A DNA stretch of 36,864 nucleotides from Pseudomonadota bacterium (lineage in GTDB: Bacteria > Pseudomonadota > Alphaproteobacteria > Sphingomonadales > Sphingomonadaceae): positions 1-36,864 of the forward strand of contig JAFEEY010000076.1 in assembly GCA_018240865.1 (NCBI GenBank). The letters run 5' to 3'. Both the position numbers and the translations under genes were made by a program. How positions within the stretch are numbered: the first letter of the stretch is position 1; each line of letters opens with the position of its first letter. Positions 14,161-22,407 of this stretch are shown in pieces. A model generated the notes under the pieces. It was not told the origin of the DNA. It saw only the letters and a list, made by a program, of their open reading frames with translations, and ran no database searches.

Positions 14161-16476
14161 ATGCCCTCTTTTGCCCCCGCGCTCGAAACCACGCTGCATA
14201 AGGCGCTGACGCATGCGTCCAGCCGCCGCCACGAATATGCGACGCTCGAGCATCTGCTGCTTGCCCTTACCGACGACGCCGATGCTTCCCAGGTGATGGC
14301 GGCCTGCGGCGTCGAGCTTTCCGAGCTTCGCGACGCTGTCACGAATTATCTGGATACCGAGCTGGAGGCGCTGCGCGTCGAAGGCGAGACCGATCCGTCG
14401 CCGACCAGCGGCTTTCAGCGTGTCGTCCAGCGCGCGATCCTGCACGTCCAATCCTCCGGCCGCGACGAAGTGACGGGCGCCAATGTGCTGGTCGCCCTGT
14501 TCTCCGAACGCGAGAGCTATGCCGTCTATTTCCTGCAGCAGCAGGATATGAGCAGGCTGGATGCCGTCAGCTATATCTCGCACGGCGTCGGCAAGGGCAG
14601 CGCGCCCACGGAAACCCGCGAAGTGAAGGGCACCGAGGAAGAAAAACCGCAAAAGGCGGACGGCAAGCAAAAGGCCGAGAGCGCGCTCAAGCAATTCACG
14701 GTCGATCTCAACGCCAAGGCGAGGGACGGCAAGGTCGATCCGCTGATCGGCCGCGGCCCCGAAGTCGACCGCACGATCCAGATCCTCTGCCGCCGATCGA
14801 AGAACAACCCGCTTTATGTGGGCGATCCGGGTGTCGGCAAGACGGCGATCGCCGAAGGCCTTGCCCGCAAGATCGTCGAGGGCGACGTGCCCGATGTGCT
14901 GAAGGAAGCGGTGATCTATTCGCTCGACATGGGCGCACTGCTCGCCGGCACCCGCTATCGCGGCGATTTCGAGGAGCGGCTGAAACAGGTCGTGTCCGAG
15001 CTGGAAAAATTGCCGCACGCGGTCCTGTTTATCGACGAAATCCATACCGTGATCGGCGCGGGCGCGACCAGCGGCGGCGCGATGGACGCCTCCAACCTGC
15101 TGAAGCCGGCGCTGTCGGGCGGCACGATCCGCTGCATTGGCTCCACCACCTACAAGGAATTCCGCAATCATTTCGAAAAGGACCGCGCGCTGCTGCGCCG
15201 GTTCCAGAAGATCGACGTAAACGAGCCGACGGTCGAGGACACGATCAAGATCCTCGCTGGCCTGCGCTCGGCGTTCGAGAGCCACCACAGCGTCAAATAC
15301 ACGCCGGACGCGATCAAGTCCGCCGTCGAGCTGTCGGCGCGCTACATCAATGACCGCAAGCTCCCCGACAAGGCGATCGACGTGATCGACGAGGTCGGCG
15401 CGATGCAGATGCTGGTGCCGCCCGCCAAGCGCAAGAAGACGATCACGCCCAAGGAGATCGAGGCGGTGATCGCGACGATGGCGCGCATCCCGCCCAAGAC
15501 CGTCTCGTCCGACGACAAGAAGTCGCTGGAAAGTCTGGAGACGGACCTGAAGCGCGTCGTGTTCGGACAGGACATCGCGATCGAAAAGCTCGCCTCGGCG
15601 ATCAAGCTCAGCCGCGCCGGCCTGCGCGATCCCGACAAGCCGATCGGCAATTATCTGTTCACCGGCCCCACCGGCGTCGGCAAGACGGAAGTGGCGCGGC
15701 AGCTCAGCCAGATCATGGGCATCCCGCTTCAGCGCTTCGACATGTCCGAATATATGGAGCGCCATTCGGTCAGCCGGCTGATCGGCGCCCCGCCGGGCTA
15801 TGTTGGTTATGATCAGGGCGGGCTCCTGACCGACGCCGTCGACCAGCAGCCGCATTCGGTGCTGCTGCTCGACGAGATCGAAAAAGCGCATCCGGACCTG
15901 TTCAACATCCTGCTGCAGGTGATGGATAACGGCAAGCTGACCGACCACCACGGCAAGACCGTCGATTTCCGCAACGTCATCCTGATCATGACCACCAATG
16001 CCGGCGCGTCCGATATGGCGCGCGAGGCCCTGGGCTTCGGCGTCTCCAGCCGTGAGGGCGAGGACGAGGAAGCGGTCAAGCGGATGTTCACGCCGGAATT
16101 CCGCAACCGCCTCGATGCGATCGTGCCGTTCGGCTATTTGCCGCCCGAAGTGGTCGCCCGCGTGGTCGACAAGTTCATCCTGCAGCTGGAGCTCCAGCTC
16201 GCCGACCGCGACGTGCATATCCAGCTCGACGATGAAGCGAAGAGCTGGCTGACCGCGCGCGGTTACGACAAGCTCTACGGCGCGCGCCCGATGGGCCGCC
16301 TGATCCAGGAAAAGGTCAAGCAGCCGCTCGCCGAGGAATTGCTGTTCGGCAAACTGGTCCATGGCGGCGAAGTGAAGGTGCATCTGAAAGACGATGCCCT
16401 CGCCTTCGAAATCGTCCCGGCACCGCCGAAAAAGCCAAAGAAGAAAGGCGCCAAGTCGGCCGGCGTGGGCGCGTAA
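14161..16476 (+). CDS. clpA: ClpA, ATP-binding subunit of the Clp protease
   Basis: A 771-residue class I Hsp100. The N-domain repeats fill residues 1-150 (HKALTHASSRRHEYATLEHL, FQRVVQRAILHVQSSGRDEV). AAA+ module D1 has Walker A GDPGVGKT (221-228) and Walker B-type VLFIDEIHTVIGAG. Module D2 has Walker A GPTGVGKT (502-509), the pore-loop region YVGYDQGGLL and LLLDEIEKAHPDL. The putative ClpP-docking loop reads ALGFGVSSREGED. No ClpB-type middle coiled coil is present, which separates it from ClpB/ClpC. The C-terminus is Lys/Pro-rich (APPKKPKKKGAKSAGVGA). It unfolds substrates for ClpP. The adaptor gene clpS, often upstream in related bacteria, is not in the window. A clear terminator follows. 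Confidence 0.95.
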   Translation: MPSFAPALETTLHKALTHASSRRHEYATLEHLLLALTDDADASQVMAACGVELSELRDAVTNYLDTELEALRVEGETDPSPTSGFQRVVQRAILHVQSSGRDEVTGANVLVALFSERESYAVYFLQQQDMSRLDAVSYISHGVGKGSAPTETREVKGTEEEKPQKADGKQKAESALKQFTVDLNAKARDGKVDPLIGRGPEVDRTIQILCRRSKNNPLYVGDPGVGKTAIAEGLARKIVEGDVPDVLKEAVIYSLDMGALLAGTRYRGDFEERLKQVVSELEKLPHAVLFIDEIHTVIGAGATSGGAMDASNLLKPALSGGTIRCIGSTTYKEFRNHFEKDRALLRRFQKIDVNEPTVEDTIKILAGLRSAFESHHSVKYTPDAIKSAVELSARYINDRKLPDKAIDVIDEVGAMQMLVPPAKRKKTITPKEIEAVIATMARIPPKTVSSDDKKSLESLETDLKRVVFGQDIAIEKLASAIKLSRAGLRDPDKPIGNYLFTGPTGVGKTEVARQLSQIMGIPLQRFDMSEYMERHSVSRLIGAPPGYVGYDQGGLLTDAVDQQPHSVLLLDEIEKAHPDLFNILLQVMDNGKLTDHHGKTVDFRNVILIMTTNAGASDMAREALGFGVSSREGEDEEAVKRMFTPEFRNRLDAIVPFGYLPPEVVARVVDKFILQLELQLADRDVHIQLDDEAKSWLTARGYDKLYGARPMGRLIQEKVKQPLAEELLFGKLVHGGEVKVHLKDDALAFEIVPAPPKKPKKKGAKSAGVGA

Positions 16477-16495
16477 GTCTTTCGTCTGAAGACAG

Positions 16496-16529
16496 ATCGG
16501 GCGGCGTTCTTGGTAGAGCGCCGCCCGAT
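16496..16529 (+). terminator. Terminator after clpA
   Basis: An 11-bp perfect GC-rich stem (ATCGGGCGGCG / CGCCGCCCGAT) around a 12-base loop is followed by TTGTTA. It lies 19 bp beyond the clpA stop and just before the histidine phosphatase gene. Confidence 0.75.
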
Positions 16530-16549
16530 TTGTTATAAGGTCGGCGCAT

Positions 16550-17035
16550 ATGAAGATCCTCGCAGCTCTGGGAGCACTGATGTTGCTATCCGGCGCCGCC
16601 ACGGCCCGGCCTGCGATCGTTTATGTCATGCGGCATCTGCAGCGGGATGCAGGTGCTGATCCGAGCCTTAATGCTTCTGGGCAAGCGAATGCCGCGCGGC
16701 TGGCGGCGTGGTTTGGACACGATCGGCCCGTCGCGATTTTCGTCTCGCCTTACAAGCGGGCGCGGGAGACGGTGGGACCGCTGGCGGCGAAGCTGGGGGT
16801 TGCGCCGCGAGAGTATGATCCGCGCGATACGGCCAATCTGGTCGCTGACGTGCGGGCGGAAAAGGGGCCGGTGCTGATCGTCGGCCATTCGAGCACCGTG
16901 CCGGCGATCGTGCACGCTTTGGGCGGACCGGAAGCTCCGGAGCTGGCGGACGACGATTATGCGCGCATCTGGATCGTGAAGCGGGGCGGTAAATCGGTGA
17001 CGGTCGTGCCGCTCAGCGAGAAACAGCCGCGCTAA
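16550..17035 (+). CDS. Exported histidine phosphatase family protein
   Basis: A 161-residue protein with a signal peptide (MKILAALGALMLLSGAATAR). The mature part is a compact phosphoglycerate-mutase-like fold: the catalytic RH motif is in VYVMRHLQRD (R28, H29), with Leu-Gln replacing the usual Gly-Glu/Gln. The next core segment is FVSPYKRARETVGPL and the second catalytic His lies in VLIVGHSSTVPAIVHAL. The small SixA-like size and export suggest a periplasmic phosphomonoesterase; the substrate is unknown. It converges on and overlaps the transporter gene by 4 bp. Confidence 0.86.
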   Translation: MKILAALGALMLLSGAATARPAIVYVMRHLQRDAGADPSLNASGQANAARLAAWFGHDRPVAIFVSPYKRARETVGPLAAKLGVAPREYDPRDTANLVADVRAEKGPVLIVGHSSTVPAIVHALGGPEAPELADDDYARIWIVKRGGKSVTVVPLSEKQPR

Positions 17036-18312
17036 TCCTCTGCGATGCGGCTGTGGTCGCGGGTGTCCTTCATGCGAAGGTAGACGATCAGCGACAGGCC
17101 GCTCATCGCCGCGACATAGGCGTAGAAGCCGCGTTCCAGATGCTGGTCTTTCAGCCACAGCGCGACGGCTTCGGCAGTGCCACCGAACAGCGTGTTAGCG
17201 AGCGCGTAGGGAAAGGCGACGCCCAGCGCGCGGATATGGGCGGGGAACAGCTCCGCCTTCACGACAGCATTGATCGACGTGTAGCCGGTCACGAGCAACA
17301 GCGCGAACATCACGAGCGCGAAGGCCAGATAAGGGTCACGCACTGTCTCCAGCGCCGTGAAGATCGGCCAAGTGAAAATGAGGCTGGCGATGCCGAAGCC
17401 GATCATCAGCGGCTTGCGTCCGATCCGGTCCGACAGCGCGCCTGCGAGCGGCTGGATCAACGCGAAGACCAGCAGCGCCGCGGTCATGATCGTGCTCGCC
17501 GTCGCCCGGCTGAACCCCGAAGTGTTGGCGAGGAATTTCTGCATGTAGATTGAGTAGGCGTAGAAGGCGAGCGTGCCGCCGGCGGTCAGCGCCATCACCG
17601 TGAACGCCTCGCGCGGATGATCGCGGAACAGGACGAGCGCGCCCGACCTTGGTGCATCGGCGGCCTTGGCATTCTCGAACGATTCGGTCTCGGCGAGGCG
17701 TCGGCGGATCCAGAACACCACCACCGCCAGCACGCCGCCGACGGCGAACGGAATACGCCAGCCCCAGGCGTCGATAGCGGCCTCGCTCATCACCGATTGC
17801 AGCACCAGCAGCAAAGCGAGCGCGGTGAGCTGCCCGGCGATGAGTGTCACATATTGGAAGCTGGACCAGAAGCCGCGATGCTTCCGGCCCGCCACTTCGG
17901 AGAGGTAGGTCGCGCTCGCCCCATATTCGCCGCCCAGGCTCAGCCCCTGCGCCATGCGGGCGACAACCAGGATCAAAGGTGCGAGCCAGCCGATCTGGGC
18001 ATAGGTGGGCGTCACCGCGATCGCGATCGAACCGGCGCACATCAGCGAGACCGACAGGGTCAGCCCCGCCTTGCGGCCGCTTCTGTCGGCATAGACGCCC
18101 ATCAGCCAGCCGCCGATCGGCCGCATCAGGAAGCCGATCGCGAAGATCAGCGCCGAGTTCAGCAGCTGGGCGGTGCGGTCGCTCTGCGGGAAAAATGCGT
18201 GGGCGAAATAGAGGGTGAAGGCCGAATAGGCATACCAGTCATACCATTCGACCAGATTGCCCGCCGATCCGCCAAGGACAGAGCGCAGGCGGGATCGGGA
18301 TGGCGTGGGCAT
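17032..18312 (-). CDS. MHS-family MFS transporter (organic acid/osmolyte:H+ symporter)
   Basis: A 426-residue, 12-helix major facilitator from the ATG at 18312 (MPTPSRSRLRSVLGGSAGNL); the longer frame is repeat-derived. It carries features of the metabolite:H+ symporter branch (KgtP, ProP, ShiA): SAGNLVEWYDWYAYSAFTLY in helix 1, FLMRPIGGWLMGVYADRSGR with the MFS loop 2-3 signature, and RMAQGLSLGGEYGASATYLS in helix 4. The loop 8-9 repeat LSDRIGRKPLM is present. The likely substrate is a dicarboxylate or similar small acid. It lies downstream of aceA on the same strand, so import of a carbon source feeding the glyoxylate shunt is plausible but unproven. A palindromic element occupies its 5' leader. 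Confidence 0.86.
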   Translation of the reverse strand: MPTPSRSRLRSVLGGSAGNLVEWYDWYAYSAFTLYFAHAFFPQSDRTAQLLNSALIFAIGFLMRPIGGWLMGVYADRSGRKAGLTLSVSLMCAGSIAIAVTPTYAQIGWLAPLILVVARMAQGLSLGGEYGASATYLSEVAGRKHRGFWSSFQYVTLIAGQLTALALLLVLQSVMSEAAIDAWGWRIPFAVGGVLAVVVFWIRRRLAETESFENAKAADAPRSGALVLFRDHPREAFTVMALTAGGTLAFYAYSIYMQKFLANTSGFSRATASTIMTAALLVFALIQPLAGALSDRIGRKPLMIGFGIASLIFTWPIFTALETVRDPYLAFALVMFALLLVTGYTSINAVVKAELFPAHIRALGVAFPYALANTLFGGTAEAVALWLKDQHLERGFYAYVAAMSGLSLIVYLRMKDTRDHSRIAED

Positions 18313-18324
18313 GACTGCTTCATT

Positions 18325-18400
18325 GTCATTGCGAGCGGAGCGAAGCAATCCAGAGGCGGCGCGATGGATTGCTTCGTCGCTCGCACTCCTCGCAATGACG
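18325..18400. repeat. Palindromic element, GTCATTGCGAG class
   Basis: Arms of about 28-35 bp (GTCATTGCGAGCGGAGCGAA from 18325; the inverted partner ends CTCGCAATGAC at 18400) flank a short spacer. It sits in the aceA-to-transporter gap, ending 12 bp before the transporter ATG, so it would form a stable hairpin in that mRNA leader. The GTCATTGCGAG / GAAGCAATCC words are common in intergenic repeats of alphaproteobacteria. Confidence 0.85.
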
Positions 18401-18419
18401 TGGGGAGAGCGAACGAGCG

Positions 18420-18455
18420 ACGCCCGCCAGCGGGGAACGGTCCGCTGACGGGCGT
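18420..18455 (-). terminator. Stable hairpin after aceA, no T-tract
   Basis: A 14-bp stem with one G-U pair (ACGCCCGTCAGCGG / CCGCTGGCGGGCGT on the minus strand) and an 8-base loop lies 23 bp past the aceA stop. There is no U-run, so it may be a weak terminator or a 3'-end stabiliser that limits readthrough into the transporter gene. Confidence 0.5.
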
Positions 18456-18478
18456 GCTTCCTCTCCCTCAGGAACTTG

Positions 18479-19759
18479 TCAGGCGGCGTTCTTTCTGAAC
18501 TGGTCCGCCTCCGTGCTTTCGGCGAGCGCGGTGGTCGAAGCCTGGCCGCCGCCGACCGCGGTCGCGACCAGGTCGAAATAGCCGGTGCCCACTTCGCGCT
18601 GGTGGCGGGTCGCGGTGTAGCCATCCGCCTCGCTCGCGAACTCGGCCTGCTGCAGCTCGGAGTAAGCCGCCATGCCGCGATCCTTGTAGCCGCGCGCCAG
18701 CTCGAACATGCCGTGGTTGAGCTGGTGGAAGCCCGCCAGCGTCACGAACTGGAATTTGTAACCCATCGCGCCCAGTTCGCGCTGGAACCTGGCGATCGTG
18801 TCCTTGTCCAGCTTCGCTTCCCAGTTGAACGACGGCGAGCAATTGTACGCCATCATCTTGCCCGGATGCGCCTTCTGCACGGCTTCCGCGAAGCGCTTCG
18901 CATCGGCGAGATTGGGGTGCGAGGTTTCCCACCACAGCAGGTCGGCATGCTCGGCAAAGGCGATGCCGCGCTTGATGCAGTGATCGACGCCGGTGCCATC
19001 CTTCAGGCGGAAAAAGCCCTCGGGCGTGCGCTCGCCGGTCAGGAATTCATGGTCGCGTTCGTCGACGTCGGAAGTGATGAGCTTGGCGCTCTCCGCATCG
19101 GTGCGGGCGACCAGCACGGTCGGCACACCGCAGACATCAGCCGCCAGCCGCGCGGCGTTCAGGTTGCGGATATGCGCCTGGGTCGGGATCAGCACCTTGC
19201 CGCCGAGATGGCCGCACTTCTTCTCCGAAGCCAACTGGTCCTCGAAGTGAACGCCCGCCGCGCCCGCTTCGATATAGGCCTTCATGATCTCGAAACAATT
19301 GAGCGGCCCGCCGAAGCCCGCCTCGGCATCGGCGACGATCGGCGCGAACCAGTCGCGCTGGGCGCCGCCTTCCGAATGCTCGATCTGATCGGCGCGCTGC
19401 AGCGTGCGGTTGATCTTGCGGCACAGCTCAGGCCCGGCATTGGCGGGGTAGAGCGACTGGTCCGGATACATGGCGCCGGCGGTGTTGGCGTCCGCCGCGA
19501 CCTGCCAGCCGGAGAGATAGATCGCCTTCAGGCCGGCGCGCACCATCTGCATCGCCTGGTTGCCGCTCAACGCGCCGAGCGCATTGATATAGTCCTCCGA
19601 CCTCAGCAGCTCCCACAGCTTCAGCGCGCCGCGCCGGGCGAGCGTGTGCTCGATCGGGAACGATCCGCGCAGCCGCTCGACATCGGCCGGCGTGTAAGTG
19701 CGGCGGATGCCGTCGAACCGGCCTTCGGGCGCGGCGATCAGGTGGGAGAAGTCAGCCAT
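18479..19759 (-). CDS. aceA: Isocitrate lyase
   Basis: A 426-residue enzyme, the usual bacterial length, from the ATG at 19759 with AAAGG upstream. The signature [15 protein letters not shown] carries the catalytic Cys182. Other core segments are [32 protein letters not shown] (metal-binding acidic residues), [15 protein letters not shown] and [12 protein letters not shown]. It splits isocitrate into glyoxylate and succinate, the first step of the glyoxylate shunt for growth on acetate or fatty acids; malate synthase is not in the window. A ScfR/RamB-like regulator is transcribed divergently, and a TTTACA half-site lies right over its ribosome-site region, implying regulation by that protein. 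Confidence 0.96.
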   Translation of the reverse strand: MADFSHLIAAPEGRFDGIRRTYTPADVERLRGSFPIEHTLARRGALKLWELLRSEDYINALGALSGNQAMQMVRAGLKAIYLSGWQVAADANTAGAMYPDQSLYPANAGPELCRKINRTLQRADQIEHSEGGAQRDWFAPIVADAEAGFGGPLNCFEIMKAYIEAGAAGVHFEDQLASEKKCGHLGGKVLIPTQAHIRNLNAARLAADVCGVPTVLVARTDAESAKLITSDVDERDHEFLTGERTPEGFFRLKDGTGVDHCIKRGIAFAEHADLLWWETSHPNLADAKRFAEAVQKAHPGKMMAYNCSPSFNWEAKLDKDTIARFQRELGAMGYKFQFVTLAGFHQLNHGMFELARGYKDRGMAAYSELQQAEFASEADGYTATRHQREVGTGYFDLVATAVGGGQASTTALAESTEADQFRKNAA

Positions 19760-19768
19760 CGGTGCATC

Positions 19769-19779
19769 CTTTACAAAAG
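19769..19779. promoter_or_regulatory. Half-site operator candidate at aceA start
   Basis: CTTTACAAAAG lies 10 bp before the aceA ATG, at the edge of its ribosome site. It repeats the TTTACA arm of the perfect palindrome at 19887-19901. A bound ScfR-type regulator could block transcription here. Confidence 0.4.
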
Positions 19780-19886
19780 CGCTATGCGATGACCCCAATG
19801 GTCACAAAAGGTCGCGCTGACTAAGCCGGAAAACGGTGCTGACGGGGTGAAGCTGTCCGGAATCCGCTTGTTGCAGCTAGTTGCTT

Positions 19887-19901
19887 TGTAAAGTATTTAC
19901 A
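19887..19901. promoter_or_regulatory. ScfR/RamB-type operator candidate
   Basis: TGTAAAGTATTTACA is a perfect inverted repeat (6-bp arms, 3-base spacer) in the 194-bp gap between the divergent aceA and ScfR-regulator genes, 53 bp before the regulator ATG. It overlaps a CTTTGTAAAG word that recalls the AAAGTTTGCAAA-like RamB sites of actinobacteria. This suggests autoregulation together with control of aceA. Confidence 0.55.
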
Positions 19902-19953
19902 CTCCCTCGACTCGTCATACTGGCGGCATATCGGAAGCGAAGGCGTGTAGGAC

Positions 19954-21333
19954 ATGGCGAAGTTGATCGCCGGGCATCAAGTGCGCAAGGCGCGGCGCCA
20001 GGCCGGCCTTTCCCAGACGGCGATGGCCGAGCAGCTCGGTATTTCGGCCAGCTATCTGAACCTGATCGAGCGTAACCAGCGGCCGTTGACCGCTGCGCTG
20101 CTGGTGCGGCTGACTGAGCTCTACGATTTCGACCCGCGCACGCTGACCGCCGCGGCGCCGGGTGGCGGCGCGGACGCGATCCGGCGGCGGCTGGCCGACC
20201 CGATCTTCGCCGATCTCGAAATCGACCGGACCGAGCTGGAGGAATGGCTGGCGGCGGCGCCGGGCGGAGCCGAAGCCTTTGCGCGCGCCTATGATCGGGC
20301 CGGGAACGGCGGCGGCGCCGCACCCGCCGCGAGCGACCAGACCATACCGGTCAGGCGCGAGATCGAACGCTGGCGCAATCATTTTCCCGACCTGGACGCC
20401 GCGGCCGAGACGCTGGCGGACGAGCTGCGGCTGAGCTCCGGCGACCTCTACTCGGCGATCGCCGAGCGGCTGCGCGTGAAGCATAATCTCACATTGCGTA
20501 TCCTGCCGGTCGAGGTGCTGCCCGATCTGCTCCGCCGGCTCGACCTGCATGCGCGCCAGCTCCAGCTGTCGGAAATGCTCGACCCCGCGTCGCGGACCTT
20601 TCAGGCGGCGTTCCAGCTGGGCGCGATCGAGGCGCGGGCGGAAATCGAGGCGCTGGTGAAAGGCGCCGGTTTTGCCGAACGCCCGTCCGAACGCCTCTAT
20701 CGCCGGCACCTGACCTCCTACTTCGCCGCTGCCGTGATGATGCCCTATGCCCGTTTCCTGCGCGCCTGCGAGGGAACGGGCTATGATCTGGAACTGCTGC
20801 AAAGGCGATTCGGCGCGGGGTTCGAGCAGGTCGCGCACCGGCTGACCACCCTGCAGCGCGTCGGCGCGCGCGGCCTGCCCTTCTTCATGCTCCGCATCGA
20901 CCGCGCGGGACAGGTCTCCAAGCGCTATGCCGGGGCGAGCGGCGCGGCGCTGGTGGAGGCGGAAGGGCGCTGTCCGCTGTGGCGGCTGCATCAGGCGTTC
21001 GACCGGCCGGGCCGGATCGAGACCGACTTGGTGGAATTGGAAAAAGGGGGACGCTGGTTCACGCTGGCGCGCACCGTCCATCCGCAAGGCCGTCGCGCGG
21101 GACAGGTGGGCGCGGAATTCGTGATCGGCCTCGGCCTCGCCGCCGATCTCGCTCCGGTGCTGGCGCTGGCGCACGGCCTCGATCTGAGGGGAGCGGCCAC
21201 GCCGATCGGCTTGGGCTGCCGCCAATGCGCCCGCCCCGCCTGCCCGCAACGCAGCGCCCCGCCCGCCGGCCGCGCGCTCCTCTTTAACGAACGCGAACGC
21301 GGCTTAAGCGCATTTAGCTTCGTCGAGGATTGA
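19954..21333 (+). CDS. Short-chain fatty acyl transcriptional regulator (ScfR/RamB-like)
   Basis: A 459-residue regulator. Residues 8-62 are an XRE helix-turn-helix (QVRKARRQAGLSQTAMAEQL, ISASYLNLIERNQRPLT). Then follow a linker, an IrrE/peptidase-M78-like region around 165-310 (FQAAFQLGAIEARAEIEALV, RLYRRHLTSYFAAAVMMPYA), and a C-terminal DUF2083/ScfR domain ending with the Cys motif GLGCRQCARPACPQRSAPP and FSFVED. This architecture is that of RamB, MccR and PrpR-type regulators, which sense acyl-CoA-linked metabolites and control the glyoxylate shunt or the methylcitrate cycle. The metallopeptidase HExxH is absent, as usual here. Divergent placement from aceA with a palindrome between them makes aceA the probable target. 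Confidence 0.9.
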   Translation: MAKLIAGHQVRKARRQAGLSQTAMAEQLGISASYLNLIERNQRPLTAALLVRLTELYDFDPRTLTAAAPGGGADAIRRRLADPIFADLEIDRTELEEWLAAAPGGAEAFARAYDRAGNGGGAAPAASDQTIPVRREIERWRNHFPDLDAAAETLADELRLSSGDLYSAIAERLRVKHNLTLRILPVEVLPDLLRRLDLHARQLQLSEMLDPASRTFQAAFQLGAIEARAEIEALVKGAGFAERPSERLYRRHLTSYFAAAVMMPYARFLRACEGTGYDLELLQRRFGAGFEQVAHRLTTLQRVGARGLPFFMLRIDRAGQVSKRYAGASGAALVEAEGRCPLWRLHQAFDRPGRIETDLVELEKGGRWFTLARTVHPQGRRAGQVGAEFVIGLGLAADLAPVLALAHGLDLRGAATPIGLGCRQCARPACPQRSAPPAGRALLFNERERGLSAFSFVED

Positions 21334-21344
21334 AGGCGGACAAT

Positions 21345-21735
21345 TCTCCGTATCTGTGGAGTCACGAGACATGCGCCGGCGGGAAGGGGGCGTGAAAGAT
21401 CGTCCCTGCGCGGTGTTGCTGACCGTAAAGAGCGGGCCGGCGACACATCGTAACCATGCTGCCGATCACCCACACGCGCCGCCCAATCCGGGTCTCACCG
21501 TCGAGATCCCGCACGCGACCAAGAAGCGGTTTGGCCTGGACGATGCGCGGTCCTGGGTCATTCCTTCCGAAGCCAACCGCTTCATCTGGTCCGGTCCGAA
21601 CCTGAGACCGCTACCGGGTGATCCGGCGTCTATCGCCTATGGCTGCTCTCGGCGGCACTCTTCAACACGATCCGCGATAAATGGCTGGCCGCCTATGATC
21701 GGGCCAAGGTTGGCGGCTTGCCCGAAAGACCTGAT
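21345..21735 (+). pseudogene. Frameshifted PemK/MazF-like growth inhibitor remnant
   Basis: No single frame is open, but consecutive pieces in different frames rebuild one protein that resembles the PemK-like family common in sphingomonads: YLWSHE (from 21351), then REGGVKDRPCAVLLTV, then MLPITHT (ATG 21456), then LTVEIPHATKKRFGLDDARS with WVIPSEANRFIWSGPNLRPL, then LLSAALFNTIRDKWLAAYDR to about 21732. At least three frame changes are needed: between 21368 and 21395, near 21455-21478, and a one-base deletion at about 21641-21645 where GGCCTG seems to have become GGCTG. The KDRPCAV block is the PemK-like hallmark. No antitoxin gene is adjacent. The tail runs toward the L,D-transpeptidase on the other strand. 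Confidence 0.7.
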
Positions 21736-21759
21736 CGCAATCCGCTTCCTATCCACCGA

Positions 21760-22407
21760 TCAGACGATGAACACCGCGTCGCCCTTCTTCGCCAGATCGA
21801 ACAGGCGCTTGGCGAAGTCCTCCGGCACCCCGATGCAGCCGTGGGTGGCGCGGCCTTCGCGGATGCTGCTGGCGTGGATCGCGATGCCGTCGCCGGTCAG
21901 CCGCAGCGTGTAGGGCATATCTGCGTCATAGAGCGACGAGCGGTGCTGCTTCAGCTTTGCGAGGATCGGGTAGCGGCCGGGCGGCGTCGGCTTTTCGGGC
22001 GCGCCGTAGAGAATTACCGCTGTCGCGATTTCGTGCGGACCGCGAAATACCGAAATGACCTGGGCAGCGCGATCGACCCGGATCCATAGGGGGCCGTCAG
22101 GCACGCCATTGTCGTTCCATATCGACTGGCCGAAGCTCATCCGTGCAGGCACGTCGAGCATAGAGCGAATGGGGGCCGGTGCGCCGGGAAGCTCCAACGG
22201 CGCGCCGGCTGACGCAACGACTCTGCCTTTGTCCGGCACGCTCGTGGCGGGAGCCGGCGAGGGAGAGGCAGCGGCAGGCCCGGGCCGTTGCGCGGTTTCC
22301 GGGCGCCGTTCCGGCTCGGCATTGAAGTGCGACAGCGCGGCAAGCGCCGCAACGATGACGACTATTCCCCCCGCGCCGGCCGCGATGCTTTTACCCCAGC
22401 GGTGCAT
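21760..22407 (-). CDS. L,D-transpeptidase (YkuD domain)
   Basis: A 215-residue protein from the ATG at 22407 (MHRWGKSIAAGAGGIVVIVA), with one N-terminal membrane anchor at about 8-30. A Pro/Ala-rich linker to about 90 is followed by a YkuD domain: LWIRVDRAAQVISVFRG, ILYGAPEKPTPPGRYPILAK, then the catalytic motif IAIHASSIREGRATHGCIGV with its His, Ser/Gly and Cys in place. It ends FDLAKKGDAVFIV. Such enzymes form 3-3 peptidoglycan crosslinks or attach proteins to the wall in the periplasm. Its start lies 17 bp inside the end of the PEPxxWA-CTERM gene, so they form one operon and are probably translationally coupled. Confidence 0.9.
   Translation of the reverse strand: MHRWGKSIAAGAGGIVVIVAALAALSHFNAEPERRPETAQRPGPAAASPSPAPATSVPDKGRVVASAGAPLELPGAPAPIRSMLDVPARMSFGQSIWNDNGVPDGPLWIRVDRAAQVISVFRGPHEIATAVILYGAPEKPTPPGRYPILAKLKQHRSSLYDADMPYTLRLTGDGIAIHASSIREGRATHGCIGVPEDFAKRLFDLAKKGDAVFIV

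Noticed and set aside
13180-16602. A 1140-codon open frame on the minus strand spanning clpA
   Set aside because: It lies antisense to clpA, which has full AAA+ motifs. Its translation is rich in His, Arg, Asp and Gln with no recognisable domain, as expected for the complement of GC-rich coding DNA.
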